From: Odobenus rosmarus divergens | Lineage: Eukaryota > Chordata > Mammalia > Carnivora > Odobenidae | DNA length: 64,000 bases | Reading direction: 5' to 3' | NCBI RefSeq assembly: GCF_000321225.1 | Contig: NW_004450328.1 | Location: forward strand, 3,373,693 to 3,437,692 | Part shown: positions 54,651-64,000 of the stretch, in pieces | How positions within the stretch are numbered: position 1 is the first letter of the stretch | How the letters are laid out: every line of letters starts with the position of its first letter | Notes under the pieces: generated by a model | What the model was told of the DNA's origin: nothing | The model's database searches: none | The model's input: only the letters and a program-made list of their open reading frames with translations | Translations under genes and position numbers: made by a program

Positions 54651-55560
54651 ACCCAGCGAGTTGGGCGCTGTCCTCTTGATCCGGGCACGAGGGTCACCGA
54701 ACCGTCGCCCGGGGAGAACACAAGACAAGTCAGCCCTCGGCGGGGAGAAGCGGACGAAGCCCTCCCCCCCCCACCCCCCCGCCTCCGCCAGCGGCGGCTC
54801 GGGCCCGCTGGGGCCGAAGGGGTTATTCCCACTGAGACGCCGGCGCCCGCGGCTGCTAGAGAGGCCCTGCGGGCGGAGGGAGGAAGGCGCACTTCCGGCC
54901 GCGGCCGGACTCCGGGCATCCCACCGGCCGGCTCGGGGCGCGCGGTGCTCGGCGGCGGCCTCGGGGCGCAGAGGGCGGGGCCCCAGCGCACCTGCGCCCC
55001 GAGTTCCAGAGAGCGAGTGCCGCGCGCGGGGCAGGGGCGCCCCGGGCCGTGCGGGGAGAGGTGTCTCTGAACGTGATCGCCGGGGGCCGGCGGGGGGGGG
55101 GGCGGCTCGTGGTCTCTCCCCGCAGGCCGGGCGGGCGGTGTTCGCGGGAGGCCGGGCAGCTTGCTCCCCCGAGGGACCTCGAGCCTTCCAGAGCCCCGGC
55201 TCAGAAAGCGCCCGCTCCCAGTTGCCGGCGCGCCCGCCTCCCCCGGTCCCCACGGCCGCCCCGAGAAGCCGGTGGCATCATCCCGGTTTTATGGGCGACT
55301 CGCTTAGGACGCCTGCTTTGTAAACGGGCCGGTCCCCGACGCCCCGCCGGCCGGGAGCGGAGCTGGACTGCGCGGCGCTGGCTGGGCCCTGGCGCTCCTG
55401 GCCGGTTGGGATGCGCGGCGACGGCCGGATCGTCGGGCCGGCGTCCGTGAGCTCGGCAGCCCTCCACCCGACCTGGCCGGCCCTACCCTTTCTTTCCCTT
55501 TCGGGCGAGAGACGCGGGGCCTGATGGAACCGCGCTTATCTTTTCTCCTGCCGCTCCCCG
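54600..55560. promoter_or_regulatory. Orphan CpG island
   Basis: About 900 bp of dense CpG and GC boxes, about 14.5 kb upstream of the ZNF629 start. Long frames on both strands (about 220 aa each, 54591-55323) are compositional and match nothing I know. It could be the promoter of a non-coding RNA, an enhancer, or a distal start for a neighbour beyond the window; human has BCL7C next in this direction. Confidence 0.6.
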
Positions 55561-56025
55561 CCGCTCCCCGCATCCTCTCCGTACCCTTTTCGCCTTCATC
55601 TTTTTCTTGTCCGCTCCGTCTTTCCGGTCCCACTGCCACCGTCTTTCAGTCGCATTGTCACAAACCTGTCTTACTGCAGTAACCTTCAACCCTGACTGCT
55701 TCCTCGCTATTTCATATGCCACTCTACACCCCACCGGTCCCCAAACTTTTGCATCAAGCCACACCCTTCTTCAAAGAACCTTTTTAGCCCCAAATTGAAG
55801 CTGTGAGCTCAAGTCAAAACTCTTTAGCACGGCATTCAAGCCCCCTTAAAATTTAGCTTCTGCCCATCTTCCTACCCTGATCTCTCTCTTAGTGACTTGA
55901 GTAGAAGTTACAGACTGGTAGCTACAGTTCCAAAATGTCTTTCAACTGGCGGGCAATTTCTTTCAAAAATTCGAGTTGATATTTACTTTAGAATTGGGAG
56001 ATTTCATTTTTAAAACAGTAACAAC
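55560..56025. other. Spacer with possible L2 debris
   Basis: AAACCTGTCTTACTGCAGTA, AACTCTTTAGCACGGCATTC and CTTCCTACCCTGATCTCTCT recall LINE-2 3' text on the sense strand. No gene was seen. Confidence 0.4.
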
Positions 56026-56028
56026 CAG

Positions 56029-56220
56029 GGGCGCCTGGGTGGCTTATTCATTAGGCGTCTGCCTTCGGCTCAGGTCATGATCTCAGGGTCCTGGGATCCA
56101 GCCCCGCATCGGGCTCCATGCTGGGAGGGAGGCCTGCTCCTCTCTCTCCCACTCCCCCTGCTGGTGTTTCCTCTCTTGCTGTGTCTCTGCCAAATAAAAT
56201 CTTAAAAAAAAAAAAAAAAA
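56029..56220 (+). mobile_element. Can-SINE
   Basis: Flanked by AGTAACAACCA on both sides. Confidence 0.93.
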
Positions 56221-56756
56221 AGTAACAACCACATTTCTAGCTTTTGATGCATCAGTAGAGCTGGAAATAGTTCGCTCATGTTTACACTAAGCAACTGGTT
56301 CAAACTGAGAAGTGGGTGCCCCCCCTTAGGAGGACTGCACCCCCTGCTTCATTCACCCTCCACTCCCGAGTCCTCCCTGTCTCTGAGCCTGAGGATCAGC
56401 TGCCATGCTTGTGCTGATGTTTTTCCTGTAAGAGAAGCAGGTTTTGGTTCCTGTGTCTCTATCAAAAGTGCACAAGTGGAAGGTAAGCCAAGAGGCATTC
56501 AGGTGTAAAGACACCAGCGACTAAGCACCCAGCCTCCACGCACGTCCTGTTCTTTCCTGGACCCCATAGCCATTTGAATTTTCCACTCAGGCCCTGAAGG
56601 AACCCTCAGAGATTAATGGCCTCACAGACTCTCAAATGAACCTGAGGACTGTATCTTTGCACCATCTTCTCCAGTGAGTTACCTCCATTCCACAAGGTCC
56701 TTGGCTAGGTCTCCTACCATGTAAAATCTTCCCTAACAACCAGCCATCTAACCCAC

Positions 56757-56800
56757 TCCATCCATCCCTCCATCCCTCCATCCATTCCTGCATCCATCTC
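56757..56800 (+). repeat. (CCAT/CCCT)n low-complexity tract
   Basis: Imperfect tetranucleotide run built from TCCATCCCTCCATCCC units. Confidence 0.85.
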
Positions 56801-57409
56801 GTCAGCATTTCTGGATGCCAGATTGTGGGTTAGCTGTGTTATAACCAAACCACCATCATTTCTCCCTCCTGTGGATTTCTGTGACTCTCACTCAATCAAT
56901 ATCTTATACAATGTCATACACATGGCAGGTGATCGATAAATACTTAATAACTGGGTAAGTGGCATAGTCATGCCCATCTTATCCCCCTAGTTCTGTTGTA
57001 AGATCTCGGAGGGAGGGGTCCGGATCAGATCCATCTTGGCACTGCCCTGGTGACCAGCACACTGCCTGGCACATAGGATCTGAGGAAATACGTTCCATAA
57101 GGAGGTGCCCCAGACAGGCAATAGATGCCAAGTTTCAGTCCAGTCCTGCGGTTGGAGGCGGCACCCCCGCTCCCCCCTCAACCCTGAGCGATGCAGAGGA
57201 ATGGAGAGGCAGCCCCGAGAGAACAGAGAACAGAGGCCTTACTCAGTCCTGACAGCGAGGAGCACTTCACAGACCCCTCAACCTGGAGGCTCTGCTCGGG
57301 ACTCGGCTGAAGCCGCGTCTAGGACCCAGCTGTATCCATGTGCCCTTGTGAGTGAAACCCAATCTGATTCTGATTCTGATTCTGAATTCCAAGCTCTAAA
57401 ATAACAACA

Positions 57410-57620
57410 ATGGTTCACATGTACTGAGGCACTCTCTGAGCCAAGCACTGCCAAGGGTTTCATCCCCGTGGCCTCCTTCCAGCTGTGGAGTCAATACTGT
57501 GAGTATCTCCCCTTTGCGGATGACAAGGCTGAGGCTCTAAGGCTGAGCTACTTGCCGAAGACCACTTAGTAATGGGCTGAGCCAGGAGTTCAAGTCCATG
57601 TGGGCTGAGTCCAGTCTCCC
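57410..57620 (-). repeat. MIR SINE
   Basis: Antisense MIR: CATGTACTGAGGCACTCTCT, GATGACAAGGCTGAGGCTCT, then GAGCCAGGAGTTCAAGTCCA. Confidence 0.8.
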
Positions 57621-57931
57621 ATGCTTGGCTCCGTACTCCTTCCAAACATCCGAGGCTGTATTTAATACCACCGAACTTTACACTGGACAATATTCGGGTG
57701 GCAAATGTTATATTATGCGTGCTTTAATTCAGTTTTTTAAAAGCAAAACAAAAACAAAACTCAGGCTAAAGAGGGATTTGGGGCAGGGCCCAGGGACTCT
57801 GAATTCCGCTTCTTAGGGGTCTGGGTAATGTGCCAAGTAGTAGAGCTGAAGCAAATGCCAAACCCAACTCCCCATTCACTAACTTTCTCTCACATCCTTC
57901 TTTAACTCCCTACCTAAAGAATTAAAAATTA

Positions 57932-58130
57932 CGGGCGCCTGGGTGGCTCAGTTGGTTAAGCAACTGCCTTCGGCTCAGGTCATGATCCTGGATTCCCGGG
58001 ATCGAGTCCCGCATCGGGCTCCCTGCTCAGCAGTGAGTCTGCTTCTCCCTCTGACCCTCTCCCCTCTCATGCTCTCTCTATCTCATCCTCTCTCTCAAAT
58101 AAATAAATAAAATCTTTTAAAAGAAGGAAA
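57932..58130 (+). mobile_element. Can-SINE
   Basis: Flanked by AATTAAAAATTAC on both sides. Confidence 0.93.
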
Positions 58131-58319
58131 AAAATTAAAAATTACACTTTTAGAATTAATATATATCTTCAAAACTCTTTAAAGTCCAAAGCGAAACCTG
58201 GATTAAGAGAAAAAATCAAACTGACAATGTAGCTTTAAACTCTTGAGGAACAAGCCCCGTATTCACAGGAGACAAAAGTAGTTTCAAAAAAAAAAAAAAA
58301 AAAGGCAGAGAGAGAAAGC

Positions 58320-58675
58320 AATAATTAATCAAACACCTACTGCTTGCCAGGGACTGACAGCTGCTTTCATATTTTATGTCACCAAGTTCTTACAACTAGG
58401 AAGGTATTATCCTATTGTGCAGAAGAAGGAAGTGAAGATTTAGAATGTTACGTAATTTTGCAGACGTTAAACTGATTCTGAGAGCTGGAGTTGGATCAGA
58501 AACCAGTCCTGGTAGTCAGAAAGGTGACTGCAGTGGCACCTGGCTGCCTGAGTTGGAGGAGCATGCGACTCCTGATCTTGGGGTTGTGGGTTTGAGCCCC
58601 ACATTGGGTGTAGAGATTACTTTAAAAAATAAAATATTAGAAAAAAAGGTGACTGGCTTTCATCCTCTCTGCTGT
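58320..58675 (-). repeat. MIR SINE carrying an old Can-SINE
   Basis: Antisense MIR text (AGAAGAAGGAAGTGAAGATT, GAGCTGGAGTTGGATCAGAA) is interrupted at 58534-58645 by an old short plus-strand SINE flanked by AAAGGTGACTG. Confidence 0.8.
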
Positions 58676-58929
58676 CTCTATATCAATGATCCAGTTAAAA
58701 ATAAACCTGTTAACTTACGAGTTATGAGTTCATCATGCTAGTCCCTCACCACTCAAATGTCATTCTGGACCTCTCTCCTTGAACTCTAGAGGGGTGTGTG
58801 TGTGTGAGTGTGCGCGCACATGCCCACACTTTAAGATGGGTCCAAATGAGGGGGGAAAGAAAGGCTTCTTTCTGTCCCTTCCTCAGCTATGAATCTGTCA
58901 GACTTACAACATCCTCTTTTAAGATTTTC

Positions 58930-59340
58930 CCCCCATGTTGTAGTTCATTCATTCATTTATTTACTCATTCAGTAAATATCGAGGGCTTACTCTGGGCTCT
59001 TCTAGACACTGTAGATACACTTGTGAACAAAACCGCTAAAAATTAAAACCAAAACCCCCAAATCCCTGTCCTTACGGAGGTTAAATTCTAAGGAAGACAG
59101 ACAAGTAATAAGAAGGAAAAAACCAAGTGGAGGAAGGGCGCAGGACAGGGAAGGTGTTGAAATCTTGGATGGGGAGGCCAGGGGAGACTTCTCTAAGATG
59201 TGAACAACCCACCACATGTTTCTCCCTCCAGGAACTCCTCCAGGAAGAAGACAGCCCAGACCGGGAGGAAAGCTACTCCCACACTGTCTGCCATCTCTGA
59301 AGTAGCCCAGGAAGGGGAACAAATCACAAAAGATCAGCGT
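58930..59340 (-). repeat. Antisense L2-like fragment
   Basis: GGGCTCTTCTAGACACTGTA, CTTGTGAACAAAACCGC, GTCCTTACGGAGGTTAAATT and CTAAGGAAGACAGACAAGTA follow antisense LINE-2 order. Confidence 0.55.
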
Positions 59341-59461
59341 TGATTTCTTTTCCTTCTCAACATTCCCTTTCTTTCTGATTTTCTCTTAGAATCTCACTTC
59401 TTCAGTATCGCGTGAGACCCACCTCTATTCTGCCATGTGTATCCCCCCCTCCGCCGCCGCC

Positions 59462-59569
59462 TTTTTAAAAGATTTTTTAAGTCATCTCTCCTTCCAATGT
59501 GGGGCTTGAACTCACGACCCCAGGATTAAGAGTGACACACTCCACCGACTGAGCCAGCCAGGCACCCCT
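59462..59569 (-). mobile_element. Old short Can-SINE
   Basis: AAAAGATTTTTTAAGTCATC ... ACTGAGCCAGCCAGGCACCC; lacks the CT middle. Confidence 0.82.
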
Positions 59570-59584
59570 GTTACTGCTTTCTGG

Positions 59585-59890
59585 TAGGTCTCTTGTTGCA
59601 GCTTCATTGAGATAGAATTCACATACTGTACACTTACTTACAGCGCGATGCACAATCCAGGGATTTTTTTAGTCTATTCACAGAGTTGTGCAACCATCAC
59701 CATAATTTTATGACATTTTCATCATTCCTGGAATAAATTTCATATCTATTAGGAGTCACTCCTTGTTTCCTCTCAATCTCCACACACACACGCACACATA
59801 CGTGTTTTGGGCAACCACTAATGTATTTTCTGTCTCTGTAAGATTTGCCTTGTCTGGACATTTCACATAAATGTCACACCTGGGTTTTGG
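59585..59890. repeat. L1M-type fragment
   Basis: GCTTCATTGAGATAGAATTC, TATTCACAGAGTTGTGCAAC, CATCACCATAATTTTATGAC and CTGGACATTTCACATAAATG are stock phrases of old L1. Confidence 0.75.
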
Positions 59891-60566
59891 CTTTAGTTGG
59901 CTTTTTTTTTTTTGGAAGGTAGGTGGATGATCACTGAAGAATACTACAGAGGGGGGTTTGGGAACATCAGAAGTTGAGAAGCTCTTCTGGGGACATAAGG
60001 GTGACAAAAAGGAAAAGCAGAAGAGGGAAATGACTTGTTTCTGTTTTATTTTTTACTGGTCTGTTTCTGCTTTGTAGGTCACCCCAGATGTAGGCAGGAT
60101 TCAAATCTTAAGTAAACGAAAGTGGGAAGTTTCTAATTAAATTGAAAAGAATTAAGTTAAAGTTACAAACTAAATTGCTTTTATTTCTGTGGACAATTTC
60201 TTTACCTGCTTTTACATGGCTATGCCTTCTGTTTGCCAGCACTATGTGTAAAGGGACTGATGATGCAGTCAAGCCAGACAACCTGGGTTCTTCCTATTAG
60301 CAGCTCGACTTAGCTACTCTCATCGTTTTCTCTTCCATAAAGTGAGGGGGTTAAAGTATAAAGGATTATTCCATTTTCCTCTCCAGCATCATCTCCTGAG
60401 CTGCAGGCTTTCACTCCTTCAGTATCTGTTAACAGTCCCTATTTTATTTTTAGGTGCCATTCAAGACTTTTCCCTTCATTCCTGGAACTTCTGGGCACAG
60501 AAAGTGAAGGAGGATGAGCAGAGAGCAATGTGAATCGCTTACAATATGTATACACGGTGAACATTT

Positions 60567-60756
60567 TTAAAAAATATTTTATTTATTTATTTGACAGAGA
60601 GAGAGCGAGAGCAGGAACACAAGCAGGGAGAGTGGGAGAAGAAGAAGCAGGTTTCCCGTGGAGCGGGGAGCCCGAAGCGGGGCTCGATCCCAGGACCCTG
60701 GGATCATGACCTGAGCCGAAGGCAGACGCTTAACGACTGAGCCACCCAGGCGCCCC
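60567..60756 (-). mobile_element. Can-SINE
   Basis: Minus-strand copy flanked by TACACGGTGAACATTT on both sides. Confidence 0.93.
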
Positions 60757-61099
60757 TACACGGTGAACATTTACAAAGAAACTTCACACGTGTTATCAAG
60801 GCTGCTTCGTAACTAGGAAGAACGAAAAGGGACCTTAGAGGACATCGAGTCCGATCCCCTTCACAGCGAAATGAGGGAACAAGCCTACAAATAGGATGTG
60901 ACTTGTTCAAGGTCACCCAGCAAGTGAGTGCCAGAGCTGGGGCCAGTTCTGGGTTTCCCAATGCCTATTCATTTACACTTGCGGAAGCCAAAGCCCACAG
61001 AAGCCCGGGGACTTCGGTGAAGAAAAGGATCTGTCCGACGGGGTTGGCTCCTTGGAGATCATCTACTGAATCCAATCCCTCTTTCAATAGCGGTTTAGG

Positions 61100-61560
61100 C
61101 GAGATGCCGGCCCTGGGCCGAGGTTTCTCGCAATTTCCTGGCCCTGGATCCAGACGTCCGGGCTGCACCGCAGCCTGAATGAATAACCGGGGAACCTGTG
61201 ATCGCAGGATCTCGGGTGCTGAAGCCCATCTCCCCGCGCCGGCCCGGGGCGATTACTCGGGGAAGGGCGCCTGTGTCCCGGCCTCTGAGGTTTCCTCGCC
61301 AGGCGGGAGCCTCGGAACCTGGCCCCCGGCAGCTAACCGCTAGGGGAGTGGCGAGAGCCCGCTTGGGGGCGTGGCCCGATAGTGGCGAGCCAATCCCAAG
61401 CGGCGCCGTGTAGGGGCGGGAAGCCCGCTTCCACACCCCGCCCATTTTCTCTCTCCGAGGGGTGAGGCTCCGCGGTGATGTAGGCAACCGCCCCGGCGTC
61501 CCGCCCCTCTTGGCACAATCTTTCGGAAAGCGAAGTCCTTTAAGGGGCAAAAGGACGGAG
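61100..61560. promoter_or_regulatory. Orphan CpG-rich CCAAT block
   Basis: CpG-rich with GC boxes (TAGGGGCGGGAAG near 61411 and GGGGGCGTGG near 61364), CCAAT at 61390-61394 and ATTGG at 61567-61571. It looks like a small promoter with no attached gene in the window. Confidence 0.5.
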
Positions 61561-61802
61561 ATTTTGATTGGTTGGCTGGATGAATGACCCTGGCGCTGGG
61601 GGAAGAGGAATCACGCCCAGGTTGGACAAGGGGAGCCCGGGACGCACACTTTGCAGAAGCTGAGCAGAGAAAGGGCTTTGGTGAACTGAAAGTTCAGTGT
61701 TTCCAATTCAAAGTAGCTGCCCGCCTCCTAGGTGCGGGTGAAGGTAGCGGGAGTCCGAGAACCCCTGGGTCCTATCACCTGATATTGTTAGTCATACTTC
61801 TT

Positions 61803-61839
61803 CTTTTTTTTTAAAGATTTATTTGTTTGAGAGAGCGAG

Positions 61840-61884
<45 letters not shown>

Positions 61885-62021
61885 GAGAGGGGGGAGGGTC
61901 AGAGGGAGAAGCAGGCTCCTCGCTGAGCAGGGAGCCCGATGCGGGACTCGATCCTGGGACTCCAGGATCATGACCTGAGCCGAAGGCAGTCGCTTAACCA
62001 ACTGAGCCACCCAGGAGCCCC
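61803..62021 (-). mobile_element. Can-SINE with expanded GA tract
   Basis: Minus-strand copy with a GAGAGA run at about 61845-61878. Flanked by TGTTAGTCATACTTCTT on both sides (at about 61786 and 62022). Confidence 0.93.
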
Positions 62022-62094
62022 TGTTAGTCATACTTCTTAGTTGTAGTTTTGCGAGGAATACAGGCATTTAAAGTTTACATTAAAAAAAAAAAGT

Positions 62095-62265
62095 TTACGT
62101 TTAACACTTATTGAGCACCTGCCACTGTGACAGACACTGTTCTAAGTTCTTGGACTCAGTGAACAAAACAGATTTCTACCTTCTTGTAGCTTCTATTCTT
62201 AGACAAGGGAGACAAGACATTGTGTAGTGTGCTAGAAGATGGGACAAGGCTATGGGGCGGAAAGT
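62095..62265 (-). repeat. Antisense L2 fragment, left part
   Basis: ACTTATTGAGCACCTGCCAC, GACACTGTTCTAAGTTCTTG and GTGAACAAAACAGATTTCTA are antisense LINE-2; the element continues at 62710 beyond a DNA transposon. Confidence 0.7.
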
Positions 62266-62707
62266 ACAGTAGTTCTTCTCACCTGTAGGTGTGTGTGTGT
62301 GAATATGTTCCAAGACCCCCAGTGGATGCCTGAAACCCCAGAGAGTATTGAACCTTACATGTACTACATTTTTTCCTATACATACATACCAATGATAAAG
62401 TTTAATTTATAAATTAGGCATAGCAAGAGATTTACAACAATAATAAAAAAGAGCAATTATAACAATATACTGTAATAAAAGTTATGTGAATGTGGTCTCT
62501 CTCTCTCTCAAAATATCTTATTGTCCTGTATTCACCCTTCTTGTTATGATGATGTGCCTCCATGATGAGCTGAAGTGAGGTGAATGAGTAGGCGTTGCAA
62601 TGTAGACTACTACTGACCTTCAGAAGAATTCTCTGTTTCCAAACTGTGGTTGACCGTGTGTAACTGAAACTGTGGAAAGTGAAACCATGGCTATGGGGCA
62701 CTACTGT
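62266..62707 (+). mobile_element. Tigger-type (MER2-like) DNA transposon
   Basis: Terminal inverted repeats ACAGTAGT ... ACTACTGTA. The interior matches a familiar non-autonomous Tigger family: CCAAGACCCCCAGTGGATGC, TGATAAAGTTTAATTTATAA, TATACTGTAATAAAAGTTAT and GAAACTGTGGAAAGTGAAAC. It inserted into an L2. No transposase remains. Confidence 0.82.
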
Positions 62708-62709
62708 AG

Positions 62710-63390
62710 AGCAAGGTAAAGGGAGCAGGTCTGGCCAGATTACACACAAGTGAGAAAGTGAGAATTGAAGGAGGAAAGATGGTTCTGCTTCCAAGGGCTC
62801 TCTGGTGGAAGAGCATGGCAGGCAGAAGGAACAGCTGACCGGTGTTACTGAAGAAGAACAAGGAGAAGAGTATGGGTGGAGCATTGTGAGTGAGGGGAGA
62901 ATGGTGGGAAGCAACTGGGGGGAGAGAGGGTGTGCAGATTTTGTTGGGTCTTGTATGCTTGGCTTTTACTCTGAAATAGGGAGCCATTGCATGTTTTGAG
63001 CAGAAGAGTGACGTCGTCTGACATTTTAAAACAACCATTCTGGCTGCTAGGTTGAGAACTAACCAGAGGGACAAGGACAGAAGCAGGCGTGCCTGCTAGA
63101 AGGTTATTGCAATACCACTGTGTGTAGGAGATGATGGTAGCTTGTACCAGGGTGGTGGTGATGAAAGTGGTGAAAGATATCCAATTCTGGATATATTTTG
63201 AAGGTAGAGTCCCCAGGATTTCTCAAAAGGTTGGAAATGGGTTATGAGATAAAGACACGAATTAAGAATCACTCTGAGGTTTTTGACCTGAGCAACTGAA
63301 AGAGGAGTTGCCATCACCTGAGGTAGAAAGGCTGGGGGCGGAGCAGCCTTGGGGTCTTGGGAAAATAAATGTTTACAATACTTACTAGGA
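62710..63390 (-). repeat. Antisense L2 fragment, right part
   Basis: On the minus strand short peptides such as VAQVKNLRVILNS and LYLQNISRI match the LINE-2 reverse-transcriptase region. The plus strand has GATGATGGTAGCTTGTACCA and TTCTGGATATATTTTGAAGG. Confidence 0.85.
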
Positions 63391-63399
63391 GAGTGTTTC

Positions 63400-63720
63400 T
63401 TTTTTTTTAAGATTTTATTTATTTGTTTGACAGAGAGAGAGAGACAGCGAGAGAGGGAATATAAGCAGGCGGAGTGGGAGAGGGAGAAGCAGGCTTCCCG
63501 CTGAGCAGGGAGCCGGATGCGGGGCTCGATCCCAGGACTCTGGGACCATGACCTGAGCCGAAGGCAGACGCTTAATGACTGAGCCACCCAGGCGCCCCTC
63601 TTTTTTTTTTTTTAAGATTTTTTTATTTTTAAGTAATCTCTACACCCAGTGTGGGGCTCAAACTCACAACCCCGAGATCAAGGTTCGCATGCTCCACCGC
63701 CTGAGCCAACCAGGCGCCCC
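63400..63720 (-). mobile_element. Two Can-SINEs in tandem, minus strand
   Basis: A full copy (63400-63598) and an old short copy (63601-63720) sit head-to-tail. One duplication, AGGAGAGTGTT, flanks the pair at about 63387 and 63725, so the younger element probably inserted into the T tail of the older one. Confidence 0.88.
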
Positions 63721-63893
63721 ACAAGGAGAGTGTTGCAATCAGAGAAGCACGGATGGGACCAGAGCACAGAACTGGGTTTGGTAACTTAGTCAAAGGTCAA
63801 GAAGGCTTCCTTTCACCTCTGTAAGGGGCAAGAGTTACCCCCGTGGGTCTCTAATGAGTGATAGGGTCCTATCAGAATCACCTGGGAAATCTT

Positions 63894-64000
63894 TTTTTTT
63901 TTTTTAAGATTTTATTTATTTATTTGACAGAGAGAGAGAGAGAGACAGCAGAGCAGGAACACAAGCAGGGGAGAGGGTCAGAGGGAGAAGCAGGCTTCCC
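63894..64000 (-). mobile_element. Can-SINE, cut by the window end
   Basis: Tail and GA-rich part of a minus-strand copy; the head lies beyond 64000. Confidence 0.9.

Noticed and set aside
54591..55323. Two 220-aa frames on opposite strands in the CpG island
   Set aside because: Arg/Pro/Ala/Gly-rich composition expected of stop-poor GC-rich DNA; no domain, no splice context and no recognised homologue.

Overview
The window is nuclear DNA of a carnivore, most likely an arctoid (bear, seal or mustelid group). This rests on about thirty tRNA-Lys-derived Can-SINEs of the type beginning GGGGCGCCTGGGTGGCTCAG, with a CT-rich middle and an AATAAA-rich tail; their heads differ from the usual dog and cat subfamilies. 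I cannot name the family or species. The gene order PHKG2 > < CFAP119 (CCDC189/C16orf93) - RNF40 > < ZNF629 is that of human 16p11.2.

Layout. 1-1780: old LINE fragments and one Can-SINE. 1780-11955: PHKG2 (+), ten exons, 406 aa, intact. 12035-15690: CFAP119 (-), nine coding exons, 334 aa, intact, convergent with PHKG2 and with poly(A) sites about 80 bp apart. 15640-16312: compact CpG-rich bidirectional promoter for CFAP119 and RNF40. 16170-28195: RNF40 (+), twenty exons, 1001 aa, intact. 28195-31390: spacer between two convergent 3' ends, holding an unexplained CpG-rich block with a ZNF143-like motif. 31390-40150: ZNF629 (-), 868 aa, 19 C2H2 fingers, with a 3.3 kb 3' UTR and a CpG promoter. 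40260-64000: no recognisable protein gene. It holds many Can-SINEs, L1/L2/MIR remnants, one Tigger/MER2-like DNA element and two orphan CpG-rich blocks (54.6-55.5 kb and 61.1-61.6 kb).

The genes are neighbours rather than a pathway. PHKG2 is the catalytic subunit of liver/testis phosphorylase kinase, CFAP119 a sperm-flagellum protein, RNF40 half of the H2B-K120 ubiquitin ligase, and ZNF629 a poly-zinc-finger DNA-binding protein. Exon boundaries were set by hand from splice consensus, reading phase and remembered human orthologues; every junction preserves frame and the final lengths fit the families.

I found no wholly new system. The points most worth a second look are the orphan CpG/ZNF143 block at 28.5-29.3 kb, the repeated AACCCTATAAA units in the ZNF629 3' UTR, the (GGGGCT)8 array filling a 91-nt CFAP119 intron, and a SINE insertion beside the RNF40 exon 15 acceptor that duplicated a branch-point-like motif.
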